DNA of 55,662 nt from Spirochaetota bacterium (GTDB lineage Bacteria > Spirochaetota > B62-G9 > DRHN01), in contig JAFGTF010000142.1 in NCBI GenBank assembly GCA_016934265.1, positions 1 through 55,662 on the forward strand. Direction: 5' to 3'. The notes beneath the pieces were generated by a model. The model searched no databases, had not been told where the DNA came from, and worked only from the letters and a program-made list of their open reading frames with translations. The position numbers and the translations under genes are program-made. This document shows, piece after piece, positions 7,197-15,775 of this stretch. Positions within the stretch are counted from its first letter, which is position 1; each line of letters begins with the position of its first letter.

Positions 7197-8372
7197 ATGG
7201 TTCGGGCCAGCGTAAGAATGAAGAAAAAAACCGTTTTCCAGATCGGGGGAATGCACTTCGCTCTCGACATGTACATGGGCTTCTTCGCCGTATATCTCGT
7301 GATAGCCGGTCTCGACCCCGTCAGGGCGGCGCTCATCTCGACGGTATCGTCTTTCATCGGAAACGGCCTGCAGCCGTTCATGGGATATGCCGCAGACCGT
7401 CTTCGCGGGAAGCTCCCCCTCTTCATCGGCCTCGTCATATCATCGGTCTTCATGTCGCTTATAGGGCTCACGACGAGCTACGCCCTGCTCTTCTTCTTCA
7501 TACTTTTCGGGACTCTCGGCTCCTCTCTATTTCACCCTGCGGGTGCAAACGTCGCGGGCGGCGCGTCCGAGAGAAAAAAAGACGCGAGCTTTGCGATTTT
7601 CTCTACCCTCGGCACGATAGGATTCGCACTCTCCCAGCCCGCCTTCTCTTTCTTCACCGCACGGTTCGGCAATTCGCTTTCTTATCTTTTAAGCCTCCCC
7701 ACGCTGCTCATCGCCCTCCTCTATCTCGCGTTCAGTAGGGTGACAATCCACGGGAAGGGCGAGCCGGTACCGGTGCGGGAGCTCGGCCGTATCCTGTCAG
7801 GGAGGCTCGTGCCGATCCTCCTACTCTTCTTCATCATGGTATTCCGCTCCGCATTCGTCATGTCGATGAACCTCTTCCTTGCGAAGACGTTCGAGGAGTG
7901 GGGGTTTGGAAGGGAGATCTACAGCACCGCCAATACGGTATTCATGCTCTCCGGCGCCGCGGGGATACTCTCAGCCGGCTTCCTCGCCTCCCGGATAAAG
8001 CCGCGGCGGCTCCTCTTCATCTCCCTCTGCGGTTTCTTCCCGTTCTTCCTGCTGTTTCTCTTCGCAGGGAGGGCACACAACGCGGCGGCCGGTTTTTTCT
8101 TCCTCGCGCTGACCGGCTTCATGGTGTACGGGGGCCACGCCGCGAACATCGTGATGGGGCACCGCATCGCGCCTGAGATGACCTCCACGATAAGCGGCGT
8201 TCTCATGGGGTTCGCCTGGGCGGTATCGAGCTTCGGACCGACGCTCTGCGCGCTCCTTCGCGGCTCGATCGGAGCGTTTACCGGCATCTCTTCCGGGCTG
8301 CTCATACTCACCCTCTTCCCGCTCGCCGCCGCGGTGCTCGCGCTGCTCCTCTCTCACGAGGTGGACAGTTGA
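7197..8372 (+). CDS. MFS transporter, fosmidomycin-resistance (FSR)-like
   Basis: The 391-residue protein has about 12 hydrophobic segments. The segment SSLFHPAGANVAGG, following GYAADRLRGK in the first loop, is the pattern of the FSR subfamily of drug:H+ antiporters. A likely role is export of a small toxic or natural compound across the inner membrane. The start is uncertain: ATG at 7197 and ATG at 7218 (MKKKTVFQIGG) are both possible and neither has a good ribosome site; 7218 fits the family better. The gene is monocistronic, and the direct repeats upstream suggest it is regulated. Confidence 0.82.
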   Translation: MVRASVRMKKKTVFQIGGMHFALDMYMGFFAVYLVIAGLDPVRAALISTVSSFIGNGLQPFMGYAADRLRGKLPLFIGLVISSVFMSLIGLTTSYALLFFFILFGTLGSSLFHPAGANVAGGASERKKDASFAIFSTLGTIGFALSQPAFSFFTARFGNSLSYLLSLPTLLIALLYLAFSRVTIHGKGEPVPVRELGRILSGRLVPILLLFFIMVFRSAFVMSMNLFLAKTFEEWGFGREIYSTANTVFMLSGAAGILSAGFLASRIKPRRLLFISLCGFFPFFLLFLFAGRAHNAAAGFFFLALTGFMVYGGHAANIVMGHRIAPEMTSTISGVLMGFAWAVSSFGPTLCALLRGSIGAFTGISSGLLILTLFPLAAAVLALLLSHEVDS

Positions 8373-8802
8373 AGAAAAACGTCGACGCTCCATAATCGGC
8401 AGCAGCCGTGTCCGGGCTGGAGCACGGTTTCTCGATCGCGCCATCGTATCTTCCTCTCCGGCTCACCCTTCGGTGATCACACACGACCAACGCAGTCTGT
8501 ATGATGGTTACAGTCCCCATAATCACTTTTTTAGCCATGCATGATGGAAATACTGTGTCCTTTATTTATTTCTTTTTCGCAATCGTTATCGCATCCGCCG
8601 CAGCCCTGATTGAGAATTCGATACTCCAGACCACCATCACGACGGAAAATACATCTCTTATCCGGCAAGACTAAACGACTACGGAATAGGGAGCAACAGC
8701 CGGAATGAGAGGGCGGCGTTATATGATTTCCTTTCATTGCAGGGTGATTGACGGCGCACTATTTCGTAATGGGGTATTGAACCCGATAAAAAGAATTTTA
8801 AA
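8373..8802. other. 430-base convergent gap between the MFS gene and the ferredoxin gene
   Basis: I find no convincing gene. A weak hairpin (CCGTG near 8407 with CACGG near 8424, followed by TTTCTC) could end transporter transcription. A cysteine-bearing minus-strand frame at 8531-8737 has no ribosome site and no recognisable similarity, so I do not annotate it. The right half is AT-rich. Confidence 0.4.
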
Positions 8803-9021
8803 TCATCCTATTGAGATCACTATCGCGCCGCACGGGCAGGCAGTCACGCAGTCTCCGCACCCGACGCACATCCTCTTCGAGAGCAGCATCGGAGGCTCGT
8901 AGGGTGATTCCTGCTCGAGCAGCTTATGCGTACAGCGGCGCACCGCCGGACACCGCCCTTTTTTTCCGTCGCACCGTATCGGATCGCAGAGATCGAAATC
9001 AATCCTCGCCCATTTCTCCAC
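8803..9021 (-). CDS. small [4Fe-4S] ferredoxin resembling the ABCE1/RLI N-terminal domain
   Basis: The 72-residue protein has two cysteine groups. The first, ARIDFDLCDPIRCDGKKGRC followed by PAVRRC, has the spacing of the irregular cluster motif at the N-terminus of ABCE1/RLI (DxDxCxPxxC). The second, CVGCGDCVTACPCGAIVI, is a standard CxxCxxCxxxCP motif. It therefore looks like a free-standing version of the RLI Fe-S domain, without the ABC domains. The start is GTG at 9021 with AGGAG 7 bases upstream. It probably acts as a soluble electron carrier; the partner is unknown. It diverges from the HyuA-type gene with 115 bases between. Confidence 0.75.
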   Translation of the reverse strand: MEKWARIDFDLCDPIRCDGKKGRCPAVRRCTHKLLEQESPYEPPMLLSKRMCVGCGDCVTACPCGAIVISIG

Positions 9022-9098
9022 AAGATCGCTCCTGTAACTCTCCTACTGTAATAATAATCCGATATCGGCCGTCTAACAAGAGCATAGACGGAATACGC

Positions 9099-9127
9099 TT
9101 GAACAGGAGCCTCAGAAACAGTATTAT
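9099..9127 (+). promoter_or_regulatory. promoter of the first HyuA-type gene, leaderless geometry
   Basis: TTGAAC (9099-9104), a 17-base spacer and TATTAT (9122-9127) form a good sigma-70 promoter. Only 9 bases separate the -10 box from the ATG at 9137, and no Shine-Dalgarno is present, so the transcript should start at or just before the ATG. Confidence 0.55.
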
Positions 9128-9136
9128 TCTTTCGCA

Positions 9137-10810
9137 ATGATCGCAGGAATCGATATCGGCGGCACCCATACCGACGCCGTGCTCGTGGATAACGGCCGGA
9201 TCGTCGCGAAATCGAAGATCCCCACTCTGCACGAGGATCTCGTTAAAACAGTACAGCGGTCGCTCACGAACCTCACCGAAAAAAAGAAGGCGGGGGGTGT
9301 CACCCGGATTACGCTCAGCACCACCCTCGCGACCAACGCTCTCGTTGAGGGAGCGCTCGAAACGGCCGGAGTGCTGGTTTGCTCGGGACCCGGCATCGAC
9401 CCCCTGAAGTATTCGATCGGACCCGCGTTTCACCTCGTCGGCGGATCCGTGGATCACAGGGGCCGGGAGACGGAACCCGTCGACACACGGGAACTCGACC
9501 GGGCGGCTTCTGAATGCCGGGAAAAGGGCGTTCGCGTCTTCGCCTGCGTTGCGAAATTCTCGCCGCGAAACCCCGCGCACGAGCTTTTGCTGAGCAGGCG
9601 TCTGGCGCCGCATGCGGACTTCATCACCGAGGGACACCGGCTCTCCGGAATGCCGGGATTCGGCAGGCGTATCGCAACGGCGTACTACAACGCGGCGGTA
9701 TGGCGGCTGTTCAACCGGTTCGCCGACGCCGCCTCTTCCACCGCCGCCGCACTCGGTATCGGACCTGACATACACATATTGAAGGCGGACGGCGGCACCA
9801 TGCCGCTTTCGGAATCCAGGATCCTTCCCGTGCTTTCCATTCTCTCCGGTCCTGCGGCTAGCATCATGGGCATACAGGCGCTCTTTCCCGTTAATCGAGA
9901 TGCGGTCTGCATCGACATAGGAGGAACCACCTCGGATATCTTTTTTCTCGCGGACGGCGTCCCGCTGTTCGAGCGGGGGGGAATCGCCCTCGACGGACGC
10001 AACACGCTCGTACCCTCGCTCTTCTCGAAGTCCATCGGTGTCGGGGGAGACTCCCACGTCAGGATGGAGTCGGGCCGGGTTACCGTCGGACCGCGCAGGC
10101 TCGGCCCCGCAATGGCGACGGGCGACAAAGCCCCCACCCTCACCGACGCGCTGAACGTAAGCGGGCGGGCTGCGTACGGCGATGTGAGCCGCTCTCAGGG
10201 GGGCATCGGCCTGCTTGCGAAACAGCACGGCGCGGATCCGGGGAGGCTGGCCGACGAAGCGGTATCTTTCGCCGCGAATGCGGTGGCGCGGGAGGTCGAA
10301 CGCCTCGTCGCCGCCATAAACGAACGGCCGGTATACACGGTGCGCGAGCTCTTACACGAACGGCGGCTTGTTCCCGAACGCCTCCTTCTCATGGGGGGCC
10401 CTGCGGATTGTCTCGCAAAGCCGCTCGGTGCGGCATTGGGGATCGAGGCCGGGATTCCCGAACACTTCGACGTTGCGAACGCGATAGGCGCGGCCCTCAC
10501 AAAACCGACCCGCTGCATCGAGCTGTTCGCGGATACCGCTATCGGCATAATGAGCGTCCCCGCCCTCGGCGTGAGGAAGGCGGTACCGGCAGGCTACACG
10601 GAATCGGATGCGGAACGCGATGCCGCCCGCCTTTTACTCGACCGTTTGAAAACGCAGGGAGTCGGACTCGGGGGGGTCGAGGTGGAAACCACCTACAAGA
10701 GCACATTCAGCATGGTCGAAGGGTTCTCCACCGTCGGCAGGAACATACGGATTCGCTGCCAGGTCAAACCGGGTCTTCTGTACGATCTTGTAGAGAATAA
10801 AAAGGAGTAA
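9137..10810 (+). CDS. hydantoinase/oxoprolinase family protein (HyuA-like)
   Basis: The 557-residue protein opens with the ASKHA phosphate-binding motif GIDIGGTHTDAVLV and repeats it at VCIDIGGTTSDIFFL (about residue 255), the layout of HyuA/oxoprolinase A subunits, which use ATP to open cyclic amides such as hydantoins or 5-oxoproline. The B-type partner subunit is absent. It precedes the deacetylase by 6 bases, so both are probably one operon. The ATG at 9137 has no ribosome site but a promoter ends 9 bases before it. A second, more distant HyuA paralogue lies at 12551-14107 and pairs with a different partner, so the substrates probably differ. Confidence 0.85.
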   Translation: MIAGIDIGGTHTDAVLVDNGRIVAKSKIPTLHEDLVKTVQRSLTNLTEKKKAGGVTRITLSTTLATNALVEGALETAGVLVCSGPGIDPLKYSIGPAFHLVGGSVDHRGRETEPVDTRELDRAASECREKGVRVFACVAKFSPRNPAHELLLSRRLAPHADFITEGHRLSGMPGFGRRIATAYYNAAVWRLFNRFADAASSTAAALGIGPDIHILKADGGTMPLSESRILPVLSILSGPAASIMGIQALFPVNRDAVCIDIGGTTSDIFFLADGVPLFERGGIALDGRNTLVPSLFSKSIGVGGDSHVRMESGRVTVGPRRLGPAMATGDKAPTLTDALNVSGRAAYGDVSRSQGGIGLLAKQHGADPGRLADEAVSFAANAVAREVERLVAAINERPVYTVRELLHERRLVPERLLLMGGPADCLAKPLGAALGIEAGIPEHFDVANAIGAALTKPTRCIELFADTAIGIMSVPALGVRKAVPAGYTESDAERDAARLLLDRLKTQGVGLGGVEVETTYKSTFSMVEGFSTVGRNIRIRCQVKPGLLYDLVENKKE

Positions 10811-10816
10811 CGGCGC

Positions 10817-12109
10817 ATGATATGTGCGGCACGAACGACAGGCATCGTCTTTTTCCCGGCGTTCGACTGGGCCATAAGCCCGACCCACCCCGAACGGGAA
10901 GAGCGGCTTCTGTATACCTACGATCAGCTTGCCGAGGAGGGCATCTTTGATATTGACGGTATCACGGAAGCCAAGCCGGACGTCGTCGGGAAAGAGGACA
11001 TCGAACGGGTCCACTTCCTGTTTGCAGACTTCGACAGGACGGTGACGCCGTCGCACCTCGTCGCCTGTGGGGGTGCGGTGAAGGCCGCGCGGCTCGTAAT
11101 GGAGAAGCGTGTTGAAAAGGGTGCAGCGCTGGTCCGGCCCCCGGGTCATCACGCGATGAAGTCGGTGCAGGGCAACCGCGGGTTCTGCGCGGTGAACAAC
11201 GAGGCGGTCATGCTGGAGTGGATCAGGTCGCACTACGGGCCGATACGCACGGCGATCGTCGATACGGACTGTCACCACGGCGACGGCACACAGGATATAT
11301 ACTGGTACGATCCGGACACCCTATACATATCGGTCCACCAGGACGGAAGGACCCTCTACCCGGGCAGCGGCTTTCCGGACGAAAAAGGAGGCGGGAGGGG
11401 AATCGGGAAGACGGTCAACATACCGCTGCCGCCCGGCACATCCGAGGAGGGTTTCCTCCACGCACTCGAGCATACGATACTTCCTATACTGGAGGATTAC
11501 AAACCGGACCTCGTCATAAATTCAGCCGGCCAGGACAACCACTATACGGATCCCATCACGAACATGCGGTTCACCGCCCAGGGGTACGCCCGCCTTACGG
11601 AGCTGTTGAATCCCGACATCGTCGTGCTCGAGGGTGGGTATTCCATTCAGGACGCGCTCCCCTACGTAAATCTCGGTATCATTCTCGCGCTCGCAGGCAC
11701 AGATTACTCCCACGTCCGGGAGCCCGACTACGACCCCGACTCGCTACGGGAGGACGGCGAGACGAGAGAGTATATTAAGGCCGTATGCGATACGGCGCTG
11801 CGCGAATATTTCGTACCGTCCGTCCCGCTTCCCGAACCCGGCCGGTTTCTCGAGAGGGAAAAGCGGATCTACTACGACACCGACTGCATCACTGAGCATC
11901 AGAAAGAATCGATACTGGCGTGCGACTCCTGTCCGGGGGTGAGAATCATAAAAAGCCGCTCTTCGTCCCGGCCGCTGTCGATCGGCGTGGAGATACCCAT
12001 GAAAGGGTGCGAACGCTGCAGGGAGGAGGGGCACAGGATCGCCGGGGAATCGAAAAAAAGCGGCAGATACGAAAAGGTCCTGCTCATCGACCGGTGCCCG
12101 CAAGGATAA
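10817..12109 (+). CDS. histone deacetylase/acetylpolyamine amidohydrolase family protein with C-terminal zinc-knuckle-like extension
   Basis: Residues 1-330 form an arginase-like deacetylase domain with the active-site His pair (RPPGHH, 111-112), zinc ligands D151 and H153 in DTDCHHGDG, a third Asp at 240 (GQD) and the transition-state Tyr at 275 (LEGGY). It should remove acetyl or acyl groups from amines such as acetylpolyamines or modified lysine. The last 80 residues are an added domain with two CxxC pairs (C369/C372 and C398/C401), which would suit a structural zinc site; I do not know this from family members. GGAG lies 9 bases before ATG. Co-transcription with the upstream HyuA-type gene hints that both act on one N-acylated compound. 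Confidence 0.87.
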   Translation: MICAARTTGIVFFPAFDWAISPTHPEREERLLYTYDQLAEEGIFDIDGITEAKPDVVGKEDIERVHFLFADFDRTVTPSHLVACGGAVKAARLVMEKRVEKGAALVRPPGHHAMKSVQGNRGFCAVNNEAVMLEWIRSHYGPIRTAIVDTDCHHGDGTQDIYWYDPDTLYISVHQDGRTLYPGSGFPDEKGGGRGIGKTVNIPLPPGTSEEGFLHALEHTILPILEDYKPDLVINSAGQDNHYTDPITNMRFTAQGYARLTELLNPDIVVLEGGYSIQDALPYVNLGIILALAGTDYSHVREPDYDPDSLREDGETREYIKAVCDTALREYFVPSVPLPEPGRFLEREKRIYYDTDCITEHQKESILACDSCPGVRIIKSRSSSRPLSIGVEIPMKGCERCREEGHRIAGESKKSGRYEKVLLIDRCPQG

Positions 12110-12550
12110 GTCTGACCATGTATGTACGGTCGCGCGGCCCCTTCTTTACGATACGAGACGTCCTTTTTTCACGATCGACAGAACAGGAACAACGAAGTCG
12201 TATTTTCGAATCCGATCGTTCGTATGTCCCCCCGCCGGCCTTCGAATCCCCAACCGTCGGTACTGGAAGTAAAAGATTTTGGTTCTTCTTTAGATTAGCT
12301 GATAAGGATAAACGTGTATTGTAAAAAAGAAGGCTCTTTTCCGCATCGAATACTGTTATTACGGCAATAAAGCTTTTATAATCGTTCTATAAACCGGATT
12401 GAGGTTTTCTAGTATAGGTACAGAAATGGGACAAAAAGAAAACAAAAGAGCTTTTACCCTTTGTCCCATTAATTATTCGCGTGCTTGATAATCATATATC
12501 AGCAACGACATTGGTGAAGATCCAAGATTTTATACCTATCTATCGACCCC
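12110..12550. other. 441-base convergent AT-rich gap
   Basis: No gene is supported. The right part (about 12280-12500) is clearly more AT-rich than its surroundings and contains an 11-bp inverted repeat (12425-12470). It separates the convergent deacetylase and second HyuA genes and probably carries their terminators. Confidence 0.5.
12425..12470. repeat. 11-bp perfect inverted repeat enclosing a smaller palindrome
   Basis: AATGGGACAAA (12425-12435) and TTTGTCCCATT (12460-12470) are perfect inverted repeats with a 24-base centre that itself holds AAAAGAGCTTTT. Its place between convergent genes suits a bidirectional terminator, but the stem is AT-rich and lacks a clean T-tract, so a protein-binding site or mobile-element scar is also possible. 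Confidence 0.45.
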
Positions 12551-14107
12551 TTATTCGTGCAGCGTACCGACCGCCTTGACCCTGAAGCGCACGGCGTTGG
12601 AGGGAAGGTAAGCGAGCGGTATCTCCTCGACGTCGATTATTTCGACACTGTCGCGAGACGCGCCGGCTTTGACCGCTTCCTCCAGGGCGGCCTCCTTCAC
12701 CTCCTCTATCACCGCTTCCCTGCCCTTCGCTGCGACATCGTACACGCCGTCGATGCTCCCCGAGACCTGGGATATCGCCGCGCCGATGGCGTTCGCAACA
12801 TCGTAATGATCGGGCCGAATCACGCTGCCCGCCCCCTTCAGGCGGTCCGGCAGAAGGATGCTTCCCCCGCCGACGACCACGACTGATACATCGGAGGCCT
12901 GAGTCTTCATCTTGTCTATGACTTCTTCAACCATACGCTGTATCCGCTGCGTCGCCGTTTCCGCCAACGTGCCGTCCACCCTTTCTACGAGCCGCGGGTC
13001 GCCGATCGACGCAAGACCGGATCGAACCACCACATCCGTCGCAGTCAGCGTGTTTCCGCCGAAGACCTTTGCCTCCTCGGTGATCCTGAACCCGACGGAA
13101 TCGGGTCCGATCGTCACCCCTCCGGCGCCCTCCCGTACGACGGAGCCTCCGCCCAATCCTATGGCAATGAGATCGGGCATGCGAAAATTCGTGCGGACGC
13201 CCCCTACCTGGACCGCCTGGGTTGATTCTCTCGGGAAGCCGCTCTTCAGAATACCGACATCCGTGGTGGTTCCTCCCACGTCGACCACCACGGCATCGCT
13301 TATCCCAGAGAGAAACGCGGCGCCGCGCAGAGAGTTCGTCGGTCCGGAAGCGATGGTGAATACGGGGTACTTTTTCGCGTACTCGACGGACATTATCGTG
13401 CCGTCGTTCTGGGTGATGAAGAGGTCCGCTTGTATGTCGTGCTTCATCAACACGTTCTGAAACGAGCCGTATGCGGCGTCCGCAATCTTGATAATCGCTG
13501 CGTTGAGTATCGTGGCATTTTCCCGTTCCAGAATACCGATCGTTCCTATCTCATGCGAGAGGGACACCGGCACACCCGGCCCCAAGACCTCCTCCGCAAG
13601 CGTTTTCACCATATATTCCTGTTCTTTGTTCACCGGCGCGAACACGCATGATACCGCCAGCGCCTCGATTTTTTCATCGGAAAGAGTCGAAAGCGCCTTC
13701 CTGATCTCCTCTTCGTCGGGTTGTGAGATGACCTTGCCGTTGAACTCGTATCCGCCCTTCACCATCCTGTAACAGCCGCCGAGATGAGGAATGATGTCTT
13801 CCGGCCAGTCGAAAAAGGGCGCGACGGACAGACCGGCCGGCATGCAGAGCCTGATAACCCCGACCCGGCAAAGCGACTTTCTCTCGACGATCGCGTTGGT
13901 GGCATGTGTGGTTCCGAGCATGGCGTGGACGATCCGTCCCGGATCCACCCCGCCTGCTTTAAGGACGGCATCCACCGCCTCTCGTATTCCGGATGAGACG
14001 TCCGCGGTGGTGGGTCTCTTGCACTTGGCGACGACCCTGTCGGCCGTATCGAGGATCACCGCATCGGTATTCGTGCCGCCGACGTCGATTCCAAGTTTGT
14101 AGTTCAT
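12551..14107 (-). CDS. hydantoinase/oxoprolinase family protein (HyuA-like), second copy
   Basis: This 518-residue protein begins KLGIDVGGTNTDAVIL and has the second phosphate motif VVVDVGGTTTDVGIL near residue 275, with TTHATNAIVE between, as in HyuA family ATPases that open cyclic amides. The ATG overlaps the stop of the upstream DUF917 gene (ATGA), so the two proteins are translated together and probably form one enzyme system. Pairs of HyuA with DUF917 proteins are common in bacteria. The end of a four-gene minus-strand operon beginning with an NCS1 permease, it faces the deacetylase gene across an AT-rich gap. Confidence 0.87.
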   Translation of the reverse strand: MNYKLGIDVGGTNTDAVILDTADRVVAKCKRPTTADVSSGIREAVDAVLKAGGVDPGRIVHAMLGTTHATNAIVERKSLCRVGVIRLCMPAGLSVAPFFDWPEDIIPHLGGCYRMVKGGYEFNGKVISQPDEEEIRKALSTLSDEKIEALAVSCVFAPVNKEQEYMVKTLAEEVLGPGVPVSLSHEIGTIGILERENATILNAAIIKIADAAYGSFQNVLMKHDIQADLFITQNDGTIMSVEYAKKYPVFTIASGPTNSLRGAAFLSGISDAVVVDVGGTTTDVGILKSGFPRESTQAVQVGGVRTNFRMPDLIAIGLGGGSVVREGAGGVTIGPDSVGFRITEEAKVFGGNTLTATDVVVRSGLASIGDPRLVERVDGTLAETATQRIQRMVEEVIDKMKTQASDVSVVVVGGGSILLPDRLKGAGSVIRPDHYDVANAIGAAISQVSGSIDGVYDVAAKGREAVIEEVKEAALEEAVKAGASRDSVEIIDVEEIPLAYLPSNAVRFRVKAVGTLHE

Positions 14108-15183
14108 GTCGCAAGTTCCTCTATCGGTGTATAGTCCATATCGTATTTGAAGTAGCGGGGCCCCACCTGTTTGATGCCTTCATCGGTTCTCCATACCGGA
14201 TCGCACGGCATTCCGATGACGACGACCCGCTGCCCGTATTTCAGATGCTCCGTGGTGATCGGCGTTCCGTTTTCCCTGTCGAGGGCGGTGATGAGATCCG
14301 GGACCATGGCAGCCGGCTCTCCGTCCAACAGCGCAATGAGGTTCTCGTTCTGGAACTCGAGAATCAAAGAGGATCCCTTGTACGTCTCTATCCCACTGAA
14401 GAGCGCCTTTCCCCGTACGAAACCGGTGGTGAGATCGCGTTGGACGTCCGTGACCTTGCCCTCGAAGAGACGGAACCCGCGGGTTAATGAAAGAATGGCA
14501 TCGATAGGGCTTTTTTTCTCCCTGTTTGACTCCACTATCCTTCTCCCTATCTCTATTGCGAGCGACATAGTCCCCTTTACCGCGAGCTTCTTCACCGTTT
14601 TTCCATCCATCACGTAGCAGCTGATCATTGAGCTTAAGCCCATCGCCACGGTCACCGTTCTCGACAGGGTCTCCACCCACTGATTGTCAACCGTCTCGAG
14701 TATCACCATGTTTCCCTTCTCGTCACAGCATATCATCGGTGAAGCCTTTACCCCTCCGATACTGAAGGTAACCATGGGTATTTCCGGAAACGCCCTTCCC
14801 ATGCCGTCCGCATCCACGAGCGGCAGCCCGAGCCTCGCGGCCGTATAAACCGGTATTGTGGAGTTTATCCCTCCCGCTTCGATGGAGATCGTGGCGAAAG
14901 CCTTTTTCCCCGTGTACGTTTCGATCGCCTGCAGCGCCTTCTCGGGCTCACCTCCGTTCGGAAGCTTTTCCAGCAGCACCGCAGGCGCTCCCATCATGGC
15001 CGAGGGGATGACAAGCTTGTCGTCGGGAAGCTCATCGGTCGTAATCAGCCGTACGTTTCCTCTCTCGAGAATCGCCTGTTTCGCCATGAGCTTCCCGAGA
15101 TACGGATCGCCCCCTCCCCCCGTGCCGAGAACGGCGGCCCCTATTGCAAGACACTCGATATCATCAACTGTCAGCTCTCTCAC
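14104..15183 (-). CDS. DUF917 / S-methyl-thiohydantoin desulfurase-like protein
   Basis: The 359-residue product matches DUF917: an N-terminal VDDIECLAIGAAVLGTGGGGDPY motif, VDADGMGRAFPEIPM near residue 115 and a C-terminal HLKYGQRVVVIGMPCDPVWR. Members of this family have been linked to thiohydantoin desulfuration (as in ergothioneine breakdown), so this may remove sulfur from, or hydrolyse, a hydantoin-like ring. I set the start at GTG 15183 because GGAGG lies 7 bases before it and the family motif begins soon after; an ATG at 15219 has no ribosome site. It lies between a transporter module and the overlapping HyuA gene. Confidence 0.83.
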   Translation of the reverse strand: MRELTVDDIECLAIGAAVLGTGGGGDPYLGKLMAKQAILERGNVRLITTDELPDDKLVIPSAMMGAPAVLLEKLPNGGEPEKALQAIETYTGKKAFATISIEAGGINSTIPVYTAARLGLPLVDADGMGRAFPEIPMVTFSIGGVKASPMICCDEKGNMVILETVDNQWVETLSRTVTVAMGLSSMISCYVMDGKTVKKLAVKGTMSLAIEIGRRIVESNREKKSPIDAILSLTRGFRLFEGKVTDVQRDLTTGFVRGKALFSGIETYKGSSLILEFQNENLIALLDGEPAAMVPDLITALDRENGTPITTEHLKYGQRVVVIGMPCDPVWRTDEGIKQVGPRYFKYDMDYTPIEELAT

Positions 15184-15308
15184 GCTTTTTCCTCCATGAA
15201 TAGAGAGATTGCGATACATGCCGGCGCCGAAACCACCACTCCACGGAGACCACGCTACCGATCCGCCGTCGCCTCTATTCACCTATTCTTAGATTACGGG
15301 AAACCGAA

Positions 15309-15336
15309 GACCCGCGGCGTTCCCACGCCGCGAGTC
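15309..15336 (-). terminator. strong intercistronic hairpin before the DUF917 gene
   Basis: GACCCGCGGCGT (15309-15320) pairs with ACGCCGCGAGTC (15325-15336) over 12 bp with one mismatch and a 4-base loop. On the minus strand it falls after the small membrane gene and 126 bases before the DUF917 start; the following bases (TTCGGTTTCCC) are only moderately T-rich. On the plus strand it has a better T-tract but no gene to end. It may be a partial terminator or stabiliser that sets different transporter and enzyme levels. Confidence 0.45.
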
Positions 15337-15371
15337 TTTAATTTTCACAACCCGTCGGAACCTTTCCTGCG

Positions 15372-15770
15372 TCATACGACCATCCGCGCCTTTACCCTGT
15401 TTACCGCAATAAAGATGTTGAACGCGCTCAGAACCGTCAATACCACGCTCAGAATAAATGCGACGTAGGAAACCGTCACGGATTCGAGACGAAAGAACGG
15501 GGCTAAAAACAGCGCCATCCCGGCGATACCCAACGAGAGAACGATCCAGTTCGCCTGCACCGCCCTGTTCCCGACCTCTTTCTGGTCGTCGAGCTTAGCG
15601 ATCCTCGGAAAAAGGAGCACCATCCCGAGAAGCTGTATGAAGCCGACGACAGCGTAGATGATCCCCGTATACGGATTCTCGGACCACTTCGCGATTCCAA
15701 GCACGAGTACAGCGAGCGCGAGAACAATTATGATTATAGAGGTTGTCCTTATATATCCCTTGAAGTTCAT
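15372..15770 (-). CDS. small four-helix membrane protein of the permease operon
   Basis: The 132-residue protein has four clear transmembrane segments (for example TTSIIIIVLALAVLVLGIAK and FILSVVLTVLSAFNIFIAV) and short loops. I do not recognise a family. It starts at ATG 15770, 5 bases after the permease stop, with GGAGT overlapping the permease end, so it is co-translated with the NCS1 permease. It may be an accessory subunit or assembly factor for that permease. Confidence 0.7.
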   Translation of the reverse strand: MNFKGYIRTTSIIIIVLALAVLVLGIAKWSENPYTGIIYAVVGFIQLLGMVLLFPRIAKLDDQKEVGNRAVQANWIVLSLGIAGMALFLAPFFRLESVTVSYVAFILSVVLTVLSAFNIFIAVNRVKARMVV

Positions 15771-15775
15771 GGCTG

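Noticed and set aside
8531-8737. 68-residue minus-strand frame with several cysteines
   Set aside because: No ribosome site, no coherent metal motif and no similarity that I recognise; it lies in an AT-rich convergent gap.
8999-10228. 409-residue minus-strand frame antisense to the first HyuA-type gene
   Set aside because: The plus-strand HyuA motifs are unmistakable, and the antisense product has no domain or ribosome site.
12220-12260. TTCGAAT string resembling a tRNA T-loop
   Set aside because: The flanking bases do not form a 5-bp T-stem, and no acceptor or anticodon stem is visible nearby.
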